Shown: positions 24,842-37,494 of the stretch, piece after piece
How positions within the stretch are numbered: position 1 is the stretch's first letter
Layout of the letters: each line of letters begins with the position of its first letter
Origin: Bugula neritina
Lineage: Eukaryota > Bryozoa > Gymnolaemata > Cheilostomatida > Bugulidae
Length of the DNA stretch: 64,000 nucleotides
Reading direction: 5' to 3'
Assembly (NCBI GenBank): GCA_964035545.1
Contig: OZ037766.1
Location: forward strand, 21,407,767-21,471,766
Made by a program: the position numbers and the translations under genes
Notes under the pieces: generated by a model
The model's database searches: none
What the model was told of the DNA's origin: nothing
What the model saw: the letters and a program-made list of their open reading frames with translations, nothing else

Positions 24842-25392
24842 CTTGTTTTGAATGCTGCTAGACGACACAGTTTCAATCTGCGGAAAAATTAAAAACTTTT
24901 TTTATGTTGCTATAATTTTTTATTTTGCAAAATAAAACTAAAATTTTTAATTTTTATAATATTTTGCGTCAACGTTTTTTAAATCAATAATAATTAATAG
25001 CGTCGCAATCACTTTGATTGAAAGGATAACTCCGTAATTTGTTTTCCTATCGATGAACTTGCAGTTTGCCATCAAATTGTTATTATAGAAGTTTAAGTAA
25101 CCATGCTCTCTATGGCATGGCATTGCAGATTTTTCCATATATATTTCACATTTATCACAGTTGAATAAGTGCCATGCAATTATTATAAAAACATATTATT
25201 TCTATAGCAAAATAGTTAAAATGGTAATAATTTGATAAATTTGCATATATATCAAATGCTAAATGTTATGCAAAATAATGTAGCTATATTTGTATAAAAA
25301 TATAAGCAACATTTCACAAGGTACATTATTGAACACATTCATGAAATATATTATAGCATTAAAAATTATTTCCATGGATAATATTTATAAAT

Positions 25393-27199
<1,807 letters not shown>

Positions 27200-29095
27200 G
27201 CTGTATTGGTAGCAAGCTATGTCAACCAGAAATTGAAAATATAAAATCAAACTCAACAAATGAATGCTGTAACTTTATGCCTAGCTCAATGTAAAGCATG
27301 AAGTGCCAGGTTGCTTTTATTTTTGTAATTGCTTCCCCTTTAAATTTTCTTCTCGTTTTCATAATAAGCACAATGTCCTAGTTGTCATGTACGTAAATTG
27401 AATGTGTGTTCTAGTCTATATACAATAAACCTTTATTATTAATCTAATCCCATGTGTATTGTGATAAACTCTTACTAACATCATCAATTCAATGAAATAC
27501 AAGTGATAGAACATGCTAGTAAAAAACTGGCTAAACTAGCTTTTTTATTTTCTTCAACTATTAGGTAGAAAATAAATATACACCTGTATTTCTAGCATAA
27601 ACTTGACTTGCCAAGGTTCATCAGCTGCTTACAATTGGTTGCTGTCGTTATATAATAGCTGTGTCATGCCCATGTTACTTCTTGCAGTGGCAAGTTGGTG
27701 TTGCAACCAAATGATAAATTTGCAAGCTGTAAAAATGGTTTACTGAGCAGCTCAGTGAGCATGCGGTCTCACTCTTTTTGCACCTTCAACATACGTCTAA
27801 ATGCATTGCAGTCTGTGTTGGTGCTTAGCATACCAGTGAACAATTTTTTTTACATTTGCTAAACAACAAGATCTACAATAAGATAAACCTTAAAGCAGGT
27901 TCTAAGTTGGCTTGTTAGGCATTCTGAATACCTGCCTGGCTGGTACTCAGAATAATGAAGCAACTTGTCACTGCTGTGATTGCCCTATATAGCAAACTAG
28001 GTCAAACTGTTGTTTTACTATATTTTAATAACAATGGTATTGTGCACACAATACACAAAAGGTGGCAATATCATAAGGGAACCTAAAAGAGAGCATAATT
28101 TTTTAAACAATATTTACAAAATATTCTTTTCATATTTAGCACATGAAACGCAGTTGTGTGCACTGAGTACACAATGACAGTATTAATAACCATCTTTCCA
28201 TATTGCATTTCAGTATATGCAAATTAAATATTTGAATTATGATAAAGGTTTAGATAACAGAGTTATAATATGTCAATTACCTCTATCATCAACTTAAGAC
28301 GGGATAGATATCTATGCAAGGGAAAACCTGTTCTATTTGTTTCTCTATCTGTTTCAGTATATGGGACTTATTGGTGCATAAAAAGTCTGCAAGCAGAACT
28401 GCAGGTCAGTGGTTTGGTAAACAGCTGTTATATTTGCTCAGTGTGCATAAATGTGTATCATTTCTTCATAAAAATACACATTCAGTCGGATATAAACACA
28501 TTCTTCGTGTAGTGATTCATTGGACAGGTCAGTAGAGTGTTGAGTTTCAGTGTACATTAAAGCATTGTCTTACTACTGGTTAATATTTTCTGCCTTCTTG
28601 ATGACGCATCTGTAAGCATTCACCCATAAGTTGTTTGATTTAAAACTTGCAACAATGAGTCTTTTATTTATTGAAAATTATTGCTGTTGGAAAAATTCAA
28701 CTACTTGATAATTGGTCCTCATTTTTAACTTTCCGTCGTGTAGTTTGCTCTGCTCTGCATAAGGTTCAGTAGAATGGTTTAGCTGCTATATCAGCTATTA
28801 GTTTCGAATTTATTTTTTTATTCAATTCCTGAGCTCATAGGTTAATGTATTCTATTTGAACGAATCAGCAGTCTTTCAATGCTAATAACATATATACGAA
28901 ATAACCAGCAAGTTTGGACCTACATTTAATATTATTTTCTTAGTACATTGGAGGTGCAACTGCAAGTAAACTGGTTAAAATTATATGCATTGTTAGTTGG
29001 AAATGGTTAACAAACATTTTTGGCACCAGCTATAATTATAATGAGTGTAGTAAAACTGGACACTTCATATGTTTTAGACTTTAGAGTATTTTAAT
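27200..29095. other. Intergenic, no gene recognised
   Basis: 5' side of the DYNLT gene. Only short chance ORFs (for example 28270-28512). A promoter should lie here, but I cannot place it. Confidence 0.5.
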
Positions 29096-30044
29096 CAATA
29101 GAGGGGTTTCAGACATCCCTCTAGGGGAATTTGTATTTTAAAGTTGTCTCCCCCTACAGGGATTGGGGGCAGTCTCGATGATATATAGAAGGCCCATAAA
29201 ATAAGTAGAAATGTAAGGTTTGAGTGAAGACTACTACTAGTATAAGTTTCATTTTTTCTGAGATTAATATTTTGGCATAAATACACATATGAGCAGTTTC
29301 AGAAATTTTTTAAAAAATTTTGTTAATGATGAATGGCACAAAAACAAGACTTCAAAGCATATTTGTGGTTTTGGTTATTGAGCAAATCTGAAGCTGGCAG
29401 CTGTCATTATTATTTGCTTTGCTGACTGTAACCAGTCTGTTTAGAGCTGCTAACCTTTCAACTCTTAGAACAATAATAACATGCTCGTACACTATATAGC
29501 TGCACTAGTGGGCTCTGTCTTACTGAACTTCAAACGCTCCAAATTATGGGTTGGAACACATGCCTGTAGGTTTATGAAGGCACTGGCTCATTTGTATTAA
29601 CATGTTCACGTACTTACACACCTATACTATGAAAATAACTAAGCCACCCTACTATCTAATATTTCTATATATTAAAAAAATTATTATAAATATAAGGATA
29701 TGTATTAAAATAGATAGATTAAATTTGTAATTTCAAGCAACATCTTATCTAAAAATGCCAAACACTGTATAGCTATATATATGTTTTAAAAGCATTTGTT
29801 TACATGGCATGCCTGCAAGTCAATGAAAATATTTAGAGAACAGTAAAAAGAAGCATATAAATTTCAGAATAGTTTCTTCTTTTCTGAGATGAATATTTTG
29901 GAAATGTCCCACAATTCAACTTTTAAATTAAGTCTGTAAAATAATTTTTCACAGTGTATTCTCAATGAATAATTATTCTTGCAAGCTGGTTTGTGTTTGT
30001 TCTGGCATGCCATTTTACAGTGGTCTAGTTAACTAGGTCAAAGT

Positions 30045-30172
30045 TCATTGAGGTGGAATAGTTTTATTAACCTCAGCGTGTTGATAAAATACTATCATTG
30101 GATTTAGAGCTTCTCTAAGCAACTTCACAGTCTGATTAAATATCTGCGATACCTGCCTAGTAGACAATCCAA
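30045..30172 (-). other. Candidate exon or gene fragment in the inverted-repeat spacer
   Basis: After a clean acceptor (TTTTTTTAG) one frame is open for 42 codons: FGLSTRQVSQIFNQ, then VKLLREALNPMIVFYQHAE, then VNKTIPPQ and a stop. The composition looks protein-like. I do not recognise the family. A weak donor (GTTAAT after HAE) is also possible. Confidence 0.3.
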
Positions 30173-30477
30173 ACCTAAAAAAATAATATACTAAATTCTT
30201 GTATTACATGTATGGATGAAAAATAATGCAACAAATTAGCTAAAGCATGTTCAAGTAATGTGAAAAACTCGAAATATAAATGAGTCAAACTAGAGCTAGT
30301 CAAGTGTGTGGTGTTTTTGGCCGATTTATATGTGTTGTTTAATCAGCTTATTATGTAGTGATGTAATCCTATATAATGTAATTTAAGTTAGACGGCTAAA
30401 GTTGGACAGTTCTCATCTTGCACTTTCTTAAACAAGCAGTTATGTAATATCGAGAGACAGCTACTCAACAGAGAGCT

Positions 30478-30807
30478 TCAAGCAAACACAATTCTTGCAA
30501 TGAGGTTGATTGAATACATAACAGCTGCTGTTATTCTTATAGCAGCATGCATTGTGTAAGAGATAGCCTGATGGTTCACATAGTTTACATACAGTGACAT
30601 ACCACTGAAAATTATTAGAAACCACAGAAAAGATATAAAGGAGAGAATGCTGGCACAAAGGAAGTATAGCAATGTGGTCAAATATATGGCTGAAAACTGA
30701 CCTAGAGATAAATAAGTACAAAATGTACATAACATAGCTAAATCAGCAAAGCCAAATAATTTGATATAAAAAGTATTATCTGGGAATTTAGTGAAACTTA
30801 GTAGCAT
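30478..30807 (-). other. Hydrophobic ORF in the inverted-repeat spacer (109 aa)
   Basis: Open from ATG at about 30807 (MLLSFTKFPDN) to 30478. Four hydrophobic stretches are visible (FGFADLAMLCTFCTYL, IYLTTLLYFLCASIL, FISFLWFLIIF and a weaker one near the end), as in a small multi-pass membrane protein. AT-rich chance ORFs also tend to look hydrophobic, so this is unproven. It has the same orientation as the fragment at 30045-30172. Confidence 0.25.
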
Positions 30808-31968
30808 TATTTTAAACTCCACCTTTGAGCAAGATCGTATGGAGTACAGCCAATCTTAATTTCATTAGTGTCATAAGAATGCAGTCATTATGACATAGTT
30901 CGTTCTTTCTATACTTTACAGCTGGTACTAAATGTACATTTCAACTCTTTTTTGGAAACAAGCCAAGTTGATTTGACTGAAAAGTGCTTTTTTTGATGAT
31001 TTTTTTCTGCAATGCAGCAGTATATAATTTACAATGCTCCAAAAACATTTCTGTATTAGGAATGTTGGTATACAAGCAGCTTGCAAGAATAATTATTTAT
31101 TGAAAATACACTGTGAAATTTTTTTTACAGATTTAATTTAAATGTTGAATTGTGGGACATTTCCAAAATATTCATCTCAGAAAAGAAGAAACTATTCTGA
31201 AATTTATATGCTTCTTTTTACTGTTCTCTAAATATTTTCATTGACTTGCAGGCATGCCATGTAAACAAATGCTTTTAAAACATATATATAGCTATACAGT
31301 GTTTGGCATTTTTAGATAAGATGTTGCTTGAAATTACAAATTTAATCTATCTATTTTAATACATATCCTTATATTTATAATAATTTTTTTAATATATAGA
31401 AATATTAGATAGTAGGGTGGCTTAGTTATTTTCATAGTATAGGTGTGTAAGTACGTGAACATGTTAATACAAATGAGCCAGTGCCTTCATAAACCTACAG
31501 GCATGTGTTCCAACCCATAATTTGGAGCGTTTGAAGTTCAGTAAGACAGAGCCCACTAGTGCAGCTATATAGTGTACGAGCATGTTATTATTGTTCTAAG
31601 AGTTGAAAGGTTAGCAGCTCTAAACAGACTGGTTACAGTCAGCAAAGCAAATAATAATGACAGCTGCCAGCTTCAGATTTGCTCAATAACCAAAACCACA
31701 AATATGCTTTGAAGTCTTGTTTTTGTGCCATTCATCATTAACAAAATTTTTTAAAAAAATTCTGAAACTGCTCATATGTGTATTTATGCCAAAATATTAA
31801 TCTCAGAAAAAATGAAACTTATACTAGTAGTAGTCTTCACTCAAACCTTACATTTCTACTTATTTTATGGGCCTTCTATATATCATCGAGACTGCCCCCA
31901 ATCCCTGTAGGGGGAGACAACTTTAAAATACAAATTCCCCTAGAGGGATGTCTGAAACCCCTCTATTG

Positions 31969-33431
31969 CATAATAACTCACTCTAAACTAGATCTTAAAG
32001 TGTGAAGAATTATAATTTTATCCATAGATACTATTCCTCTTGAGTCATTTAAGTATAAGTATATAAATATATCTTTATGCCATAATATTATTATCCATCA
32101 ACTAAATAGTGTTGATCGGATTTGCTGTAGTTGCACATATTATGTTCTTACTATATCACTTTTTAGTTATCACTATTATATTATTTTATAGTAACTAGAG
32201 TAGGTCAATGTTTACATATTATTAATCTCTTTCTTGTGCACATTATATGCAGTTTAGTTTATAACAATATTTGATGAGCGTATCATATAATTTATGCTAA
32301 TTAAGCATCTGATTGTTTTGTGTATAATACACTATAGGCAAGCATTACACACTTACAATGATATAATGTATATACGAAACTACTAGAGGTGCTGCTTGTC
32401 TAACATTTTATCGGCTTATTTTTCACATATAGGTTGAAATTAGTTATTACTTTGTATTAACTCGCTTCTCCCAAATTTGTATAGCAGTAATTTATGAGCT
32501 GCAGTGTATACCTGTTGTAATGTGCTACTATACTTACTACTCTAAAATAAAATAACAACGGTGGCGTGGGATAAATATTTTAAACTAGTTATGCTATGTT
32601 ATACTTGAATGAAACATGTATATGGTACTAAATGATACAGCACCAATGTATTACATCACATGTATATATATAAGCCAAATGATAATGCTTGTATAGGAGA
32701 GATTTGTGTTCTGTTATAGTATGCTTATTGTGAAACGATTCTTATTCATAAAAGGCAGTCATAGACCACGAAATGAATTAATTTGTAAGCTATTACTATT
32801 CTCCAGATTACTATTGATTATATTTATGAAATACATAACTGGTTTCACAGATGACATCATTCACTAGGTGTAGCATAAGGTTGGATAGTTGGCATTGTTT
32901 ATTCAGTTGTGCTTACAATAAATCACTACTTCTACTGTCATTAAACTGTATCTAACTCAGTCACCATCTTTCTTGGGAAGTCAACTTCACTGAGCTTCAA
33001 GATTTTATTACCATTTCCTGTCAAGTAAAATAATGAGGTGGGTAATAAACATATATAGTCCTACTGACTATGAGATAGGTAGGTAAGACTGGTCAATAGA
33101 ACCCATGGCTATTTATGTACAGGCTGCTGTACCTGTTAGCTGGTCAGTTACACTATAGGATTAGCTAGTAGATTATCAGTATTATATATTAATTATCATA
33201 ACTTTACATTGAAATAATGAATATTCTGAGAAAATACTGTTATTGTGTTATGTAATCTTATTCGGACTATAAAGAATTAAACTCATTTTCTATTTCTCCT
33301 CATAACATACTCTTATACTGATATAGTTGTATATGTTTGTTGGGCTGTAGCTTTACTTTAGTTCCTTATCGTTTATTGTTCTGTGTAATGATTACATCGA
33401 ATGACAATTTTCAACATATTTGCGATGTATA
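31969..33431. other. Intergenic, no gene seen
   Basis: AT-rich sequence upstream of the sulfotransferase gene without supported exons. Confidence 0.5.
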
Positions 33432-33594
33432 ACGTGCAATAATGGAGAAATTGAGAAAAGCATGTGTTTTAGATTAGAAATGTAGCATAAGAATTTATGT
33501 GCTTGCAAGAATTTCAACCAGTGCTCCAAACCAAAATTTAATAATAAAATTAAAGAACTTAGGCCATCTTAATTTCTCTGCTACTGCTCCTAAA
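33432..33594 (+). mobile_element. Copy A of the dispersed ~150-bp TTAGG-ended MITE family
   Basis: Begins GTGCAATAATGGAGAAATTG and ends AATTTCTCTGCTACTGCTCC-TAAA, its inverted counterpart. Between are AAACCAAAATTTAATAA and AAAGAACTTAGGCCATC, shared with the other copies. Confidence 0.75.
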
Positions 33595-33821
33595 TGCTTT
33601 TTGCATAACTAATTAGTCCATGACATGTAATATCATAAAAAATACCACTATGTTTGTCATTTTAAACTTTAGCATTATGCATTAATTATATATTTAATTA
33701 CAATAGTAATAAATATAACCTTATTACATAATTTACCAGTATCATTGATGCACTACAGCTAAAATATATTCTTATGGTGTTTTGTAGGTATATATACCAA
33801 AGCAAGACAAAGTGATATAAC

Positions 33822-36205
33822 ATGTTGAGGAAAAGGCTATTCTGGAACAAACTATTCAATTACTATGGGCTGCAATGCCTGACCAAGATTTCGTTAGGGG
33901 GGCTAGTTACACTGCTGCTTTACTTGACTTGGTCGAGGCAGCAACAGAAGGCACCGAGAGAAAGAATCAGACCAGGAGACTTAAGGTTGACGGTTTTACA
34001 TGGTCAGAAGACTACTGCTATAGATCCTCATATCTTTGTCTTGCGGCAGCAGGCGTTGGAGCAATATTGTGCAGAAGTAAACCTCACAGCGATTCCATCA
34101 CCTTCTAATATCCTTTTCTCTAAAAGACTTCCTCTAGCTTATTGTCCGTTATCTATGGCTGCCAGCACACCTCTCAAATATGCCCTCTTACAGGCTGAAG
34201 GTATAAAAATATACTCTCATAAGCTATATAACACTTCCCTAAAGCAAGCTATACACAGTGACGCTCAAAAGATAGCTTTACATCATTCTCCGGAAAAGTT
34301 GAATGGTCGTGCGGACATACTTCTGGTTGTGAGAGACCCATGGCAACGTCTCATATCTTTGTATCAAAGATTTGTAGAAAGGAGTAAATCTGGCAACTCA
34401 TTTCAAAGTAAACACTGTAGGAATTTATTACAGACACAAAGCTACATAACATTTAACTTATTTCTTGACTGCATTATCAAAAGTGTGGATACAGGGGCCA
34501 AGCTAACAAAAAGTCTGCAACCAATATATTTAACATGTGCCCTGTGCAAACTCAAATATACAAAAATAGGTAAGTTTTATTGACACTATCTCTCACAAAA
34601 TATGGTTGTTACTTGGAAAGAAAGTTGAACATCTTTGCCGTTACTTACAAAAATGGTATACCATTTAAACAAAGCTATGAGACATCTGAAAATATCTTGC
34701 AGCAATTTTTTAATTAGTGTAGAGCTAGCAAAGAAGTAGAAGTAAAGTCTGAATTGCACAACTCAAGTAACACAATACAGGTGTTATAGGCTATAATAGA
34801 GTCTATTGTTTTAGTTAAACTTGACAAGGAGTTTAGCTTCAAAAAAGATTTGATGGAAATACTTTTATTTTAATTTATCTACTATAATGTATACAAATCC
34901 AATTTAGCTAAACCACAGGTTATCATTAGTACAAAGTTAATTTTACTCAACAAAACTATTGATGGCCAAAAAAAATTAAAATTTCTGCCACCACAACTTT
35001 TAGCAGGCGTAGTTAATTTGATTTTTTAGAATATATGTAAATAGTTGTTGAAAAGAATCTTTCTTATTTTATGTGTAACATATATAGCTGTATATGTACA
35101 TTATATAGCTGTAATGTACATTATAAAGTTTAGTAGTTTGAACCCCATGAGAGTGATTAATGATATTAGAAAGGAAATTCAGTCAAAACTGCTTCTGCAC
35201 CACTTTTAAGTCTACAAGAGATGATAATTTTTGCCATTGCTTGAAGAAAAAGTTATCCTTTTAAAAGCTTAACATGTGGTTTTTAGGGAGAGTATGAGTA
35301 ATTATATAAATATAGTAATATAAAGTTCTGAGTGTTTTTTTATTGAAAGTTATTTTTTTACAAGGTATTGACTAGTTTAAAGTATTGAAAAGTCAACAAT
35401 GCAAATAATATCAATAATTAGCAGCTTGTTGCCTTTTTGCACAGGTTTTTTCAACTTTTCTTAGAAATAGTTTTAATATTATACATAAGAAAATGTTGAC
35501 AACGGCTGAGAGGCTAAATTTACTTGAATGATTTTTAAAAAACGTCAAGTTGAACTTAAGCTATTGCTAAACATTTCAAGTAGTTTTGTATTTCAACAGC
35601 AGAAGCTCTTTGTGGGTTTGCATTACACAGCTGTAGAGCTGCAAAACTCTAATTAAATAAATGAACTGTTTTGTTTAATTTATAAATGTTTTGGATTAAG
35701 TGTTATATAGTTGGAGAGTCCTCAGGGAACCGGGACAGACTTGTTGGAGTCAGTATAATATTACATTTCATTTAGTAGCTGAGAAAAAGCTTGCACAAAT
35801 GCATGTTTATTCAAGCATATTATGTGTATCTAAAAAATTCCATACTAGGTATAAAACATTATATAATTAAATATACTATTCGTTATTTGCTAATATGATT
35901 AAATTAACAAAATTTTAGATTATTTGATATAGTATTAGTAAGTGGTTTATTTTGTGTTATGTTTGTTAGCCAAAAATATTACTTAAATTTCGAAAGAATT
36001 AAGACAGTATATATGTTGAGTTGCTACGCTCATGCAATATAACTGAAACAAAATTTGGCCAAACAATTAAATTTTTGGAGAGAAAGTTGTTTTAGCAGTC
36101 TACAGATAATTTAATAGCACAATTTATTATTGTGGTGTATCAATTGCAGCTAATTATTGATACCGATTACTTTTATGTTAGTATGGGAAAAGTTTATTGT
36201 TATTA

Positions 36206-36254
<49 letters not shown>

Positions 36255-36514
36255 CTATTGAAAACTATTATTTTAATTTTGTTCTTTTAGTTCGTTTTGA
36301 GAATTTAGACACTGAATTGAAAGCAGCATTTAAACAAGCACCAAGGAAGCTTCAGCTCCAAACCTTTATAGACTCCTTCACTTCCTGTCCAGTAAATAGG
36401 TCAAAGCCGTACAACCTACAGCCTTATCTACAACACATTAGCTCTAGTACTAAGCATAGAATACAGCAAATCTATAAACTTGACTTTGAGATTTTCGGAT
36501 ATGTGCCATTTTAG
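33822..36514 (+). CDS. Carbohydrate sulfotransferase, HNK-1/chondroitin family (323 aa)
   Basis: Two exons, 33822-34569 and 36291-36514, joined GT-AG in phase 1. This is a type II membrane protein: short basic N-terminus, one membrane segment at about residues 20-37 (TKISLGGLVTLLLYLTW), then a lumenal catalytic part. The family (sulfotransferase family 2, CHST8-14 type) transfers sulfate from PAPS to glycans in the Golgi. The 3'-phosphate-binding element is clear at 168-183 (LVVRDPWQRLISLYQRF), and exon 2 begins with the typical RFENLDTEL. The 5'-phosphosulfate loop is odd: at 107-121 it reads YCPLSMAASTPLKYAL, where the family has a CxVPKVACTNWK-like motif, so the usual loop Lys is not where expected. 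NxS/T sites occur at 87 and 137. A TTTTGTAG acceptor 34 nt upstream of the ATG suggests a 5' non-coding exon. The intron contains a (TA)n run at 36211-36252. Confidence 0.88.
36211..36252. repeat. (TA)n microsatellite
   Basis: About 21 TA units, 40 bp upstream of sulfotransferase exon 2. Confidence 0.95.
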
Positions 36515-37494
36515 CCTGAATTACTGATTATATTACATATAATGATTTATTTAATTTTACCACTTTTGCTTCTTGAGCTATTGATAAAATATTTTTTTAT
36601 AGTAGATCATATTTATAACTGTATATCTTAAAATATATGTAATTCAATGTGGCACAGAAGATAGTAAAAAGTTAGGACATATATTATATATTATATTATA
36701 TTATATGATATATTATAATAGAAATTAGGCTAGCTGGCCTATTCTTGAATAGCTTGTTACAACATAAAATTTGTATTTTCTTATTATCTGGTTGAGTAGT
36801 TGCATTTCTATAGGTATTATGCTTTAGGGTCTGTATGGTTTTGTTCTCAGCAGTCATAATTTCCTTTGAATGGGGAGACAACTAACAAGTCGTGCATGAT
36901 AACCTAACTATGATGAATGAAATTATGGATTTTTATTTTATCTACTGTATTGCAGCTATTAAAGGTGCAGTTTGATAAATAATTTTACCTTGCAGATCTT
37001 TATATGACGAAACAGAATTTATATACCAAATAAAATGTTGGAGAATAATTGAGCATGTCGCATAAAAGAAAATAAAGTTGATTTGAATAAAAAGTAGTGC
37101 TAAAACATGTGGTATAAGCAGCTAAACTACTGTTTTAAACTCCTACATAAATAATTAGAGTGTATTTAATATTCATAGTACTTAATCCAATAACTATTCA
37201 CTAGTTTTTAGATAATTTACTACGCCCTTAAAACACAAATAAAATATTTCTATAACCTGCATAAGTGGTTCTTTAATTAGTTTGCATGTTTGTAGAGTTT
37301 TAGGCTATGGACAGGGCTATAAATTGCCCTTAAAAAGCCAGATGTTGCTCCTAAAAATCTGGTATGTACAAAAAATAAATATTAGTGCTATAATACTATG
37401 CAATAAATCATCTACAATAAATAAACAGGGATAATCGTTAGCAAGTATAAATAAAAGGATTGTATTATAAACCAAAAGTCAGATTTCTAACCAC
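36515..37494. other. Region between the convergent sulfotransferase and FOXRED2-like genes
   Basis: Non-coding. Holds the 3' ends of both genes; a plus-strand AATAAA near 37027 is a candidate sulfotransferase poly(A) signal. Low-complexity TATTATAT occurs at 36680-36720. Confidence 0.45.

Larger units (their letters stand above)
29096..31968. mobile_element. Long inverted repeat: two ~893-bp arms around a 1,088-bp spacer
   Basis: Arms 29096-29988 and 31077-31968 are reverse complements, almost base for base; I saw only a few mismatches, mostly near the inner ends. The same 63-codon chance ORF appears in both arms in opposite orientation. The outer ends read CAATAGAGGGGTTTCAGACA, with an internal GAGGG...CCCTC mini-hairpin. 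I saw no convincing target duplication. It could be a long-terminal-inverted-repeat DNA element, an inverted segmental duplication, or an assembly artefact. Confidence 0.85.

Noticed and set aside
33875-34108. 77-codon plus ORF inside sulfotransferase exon 1
   Set aside because: Shadow frame; the main frame carries the family motifs.
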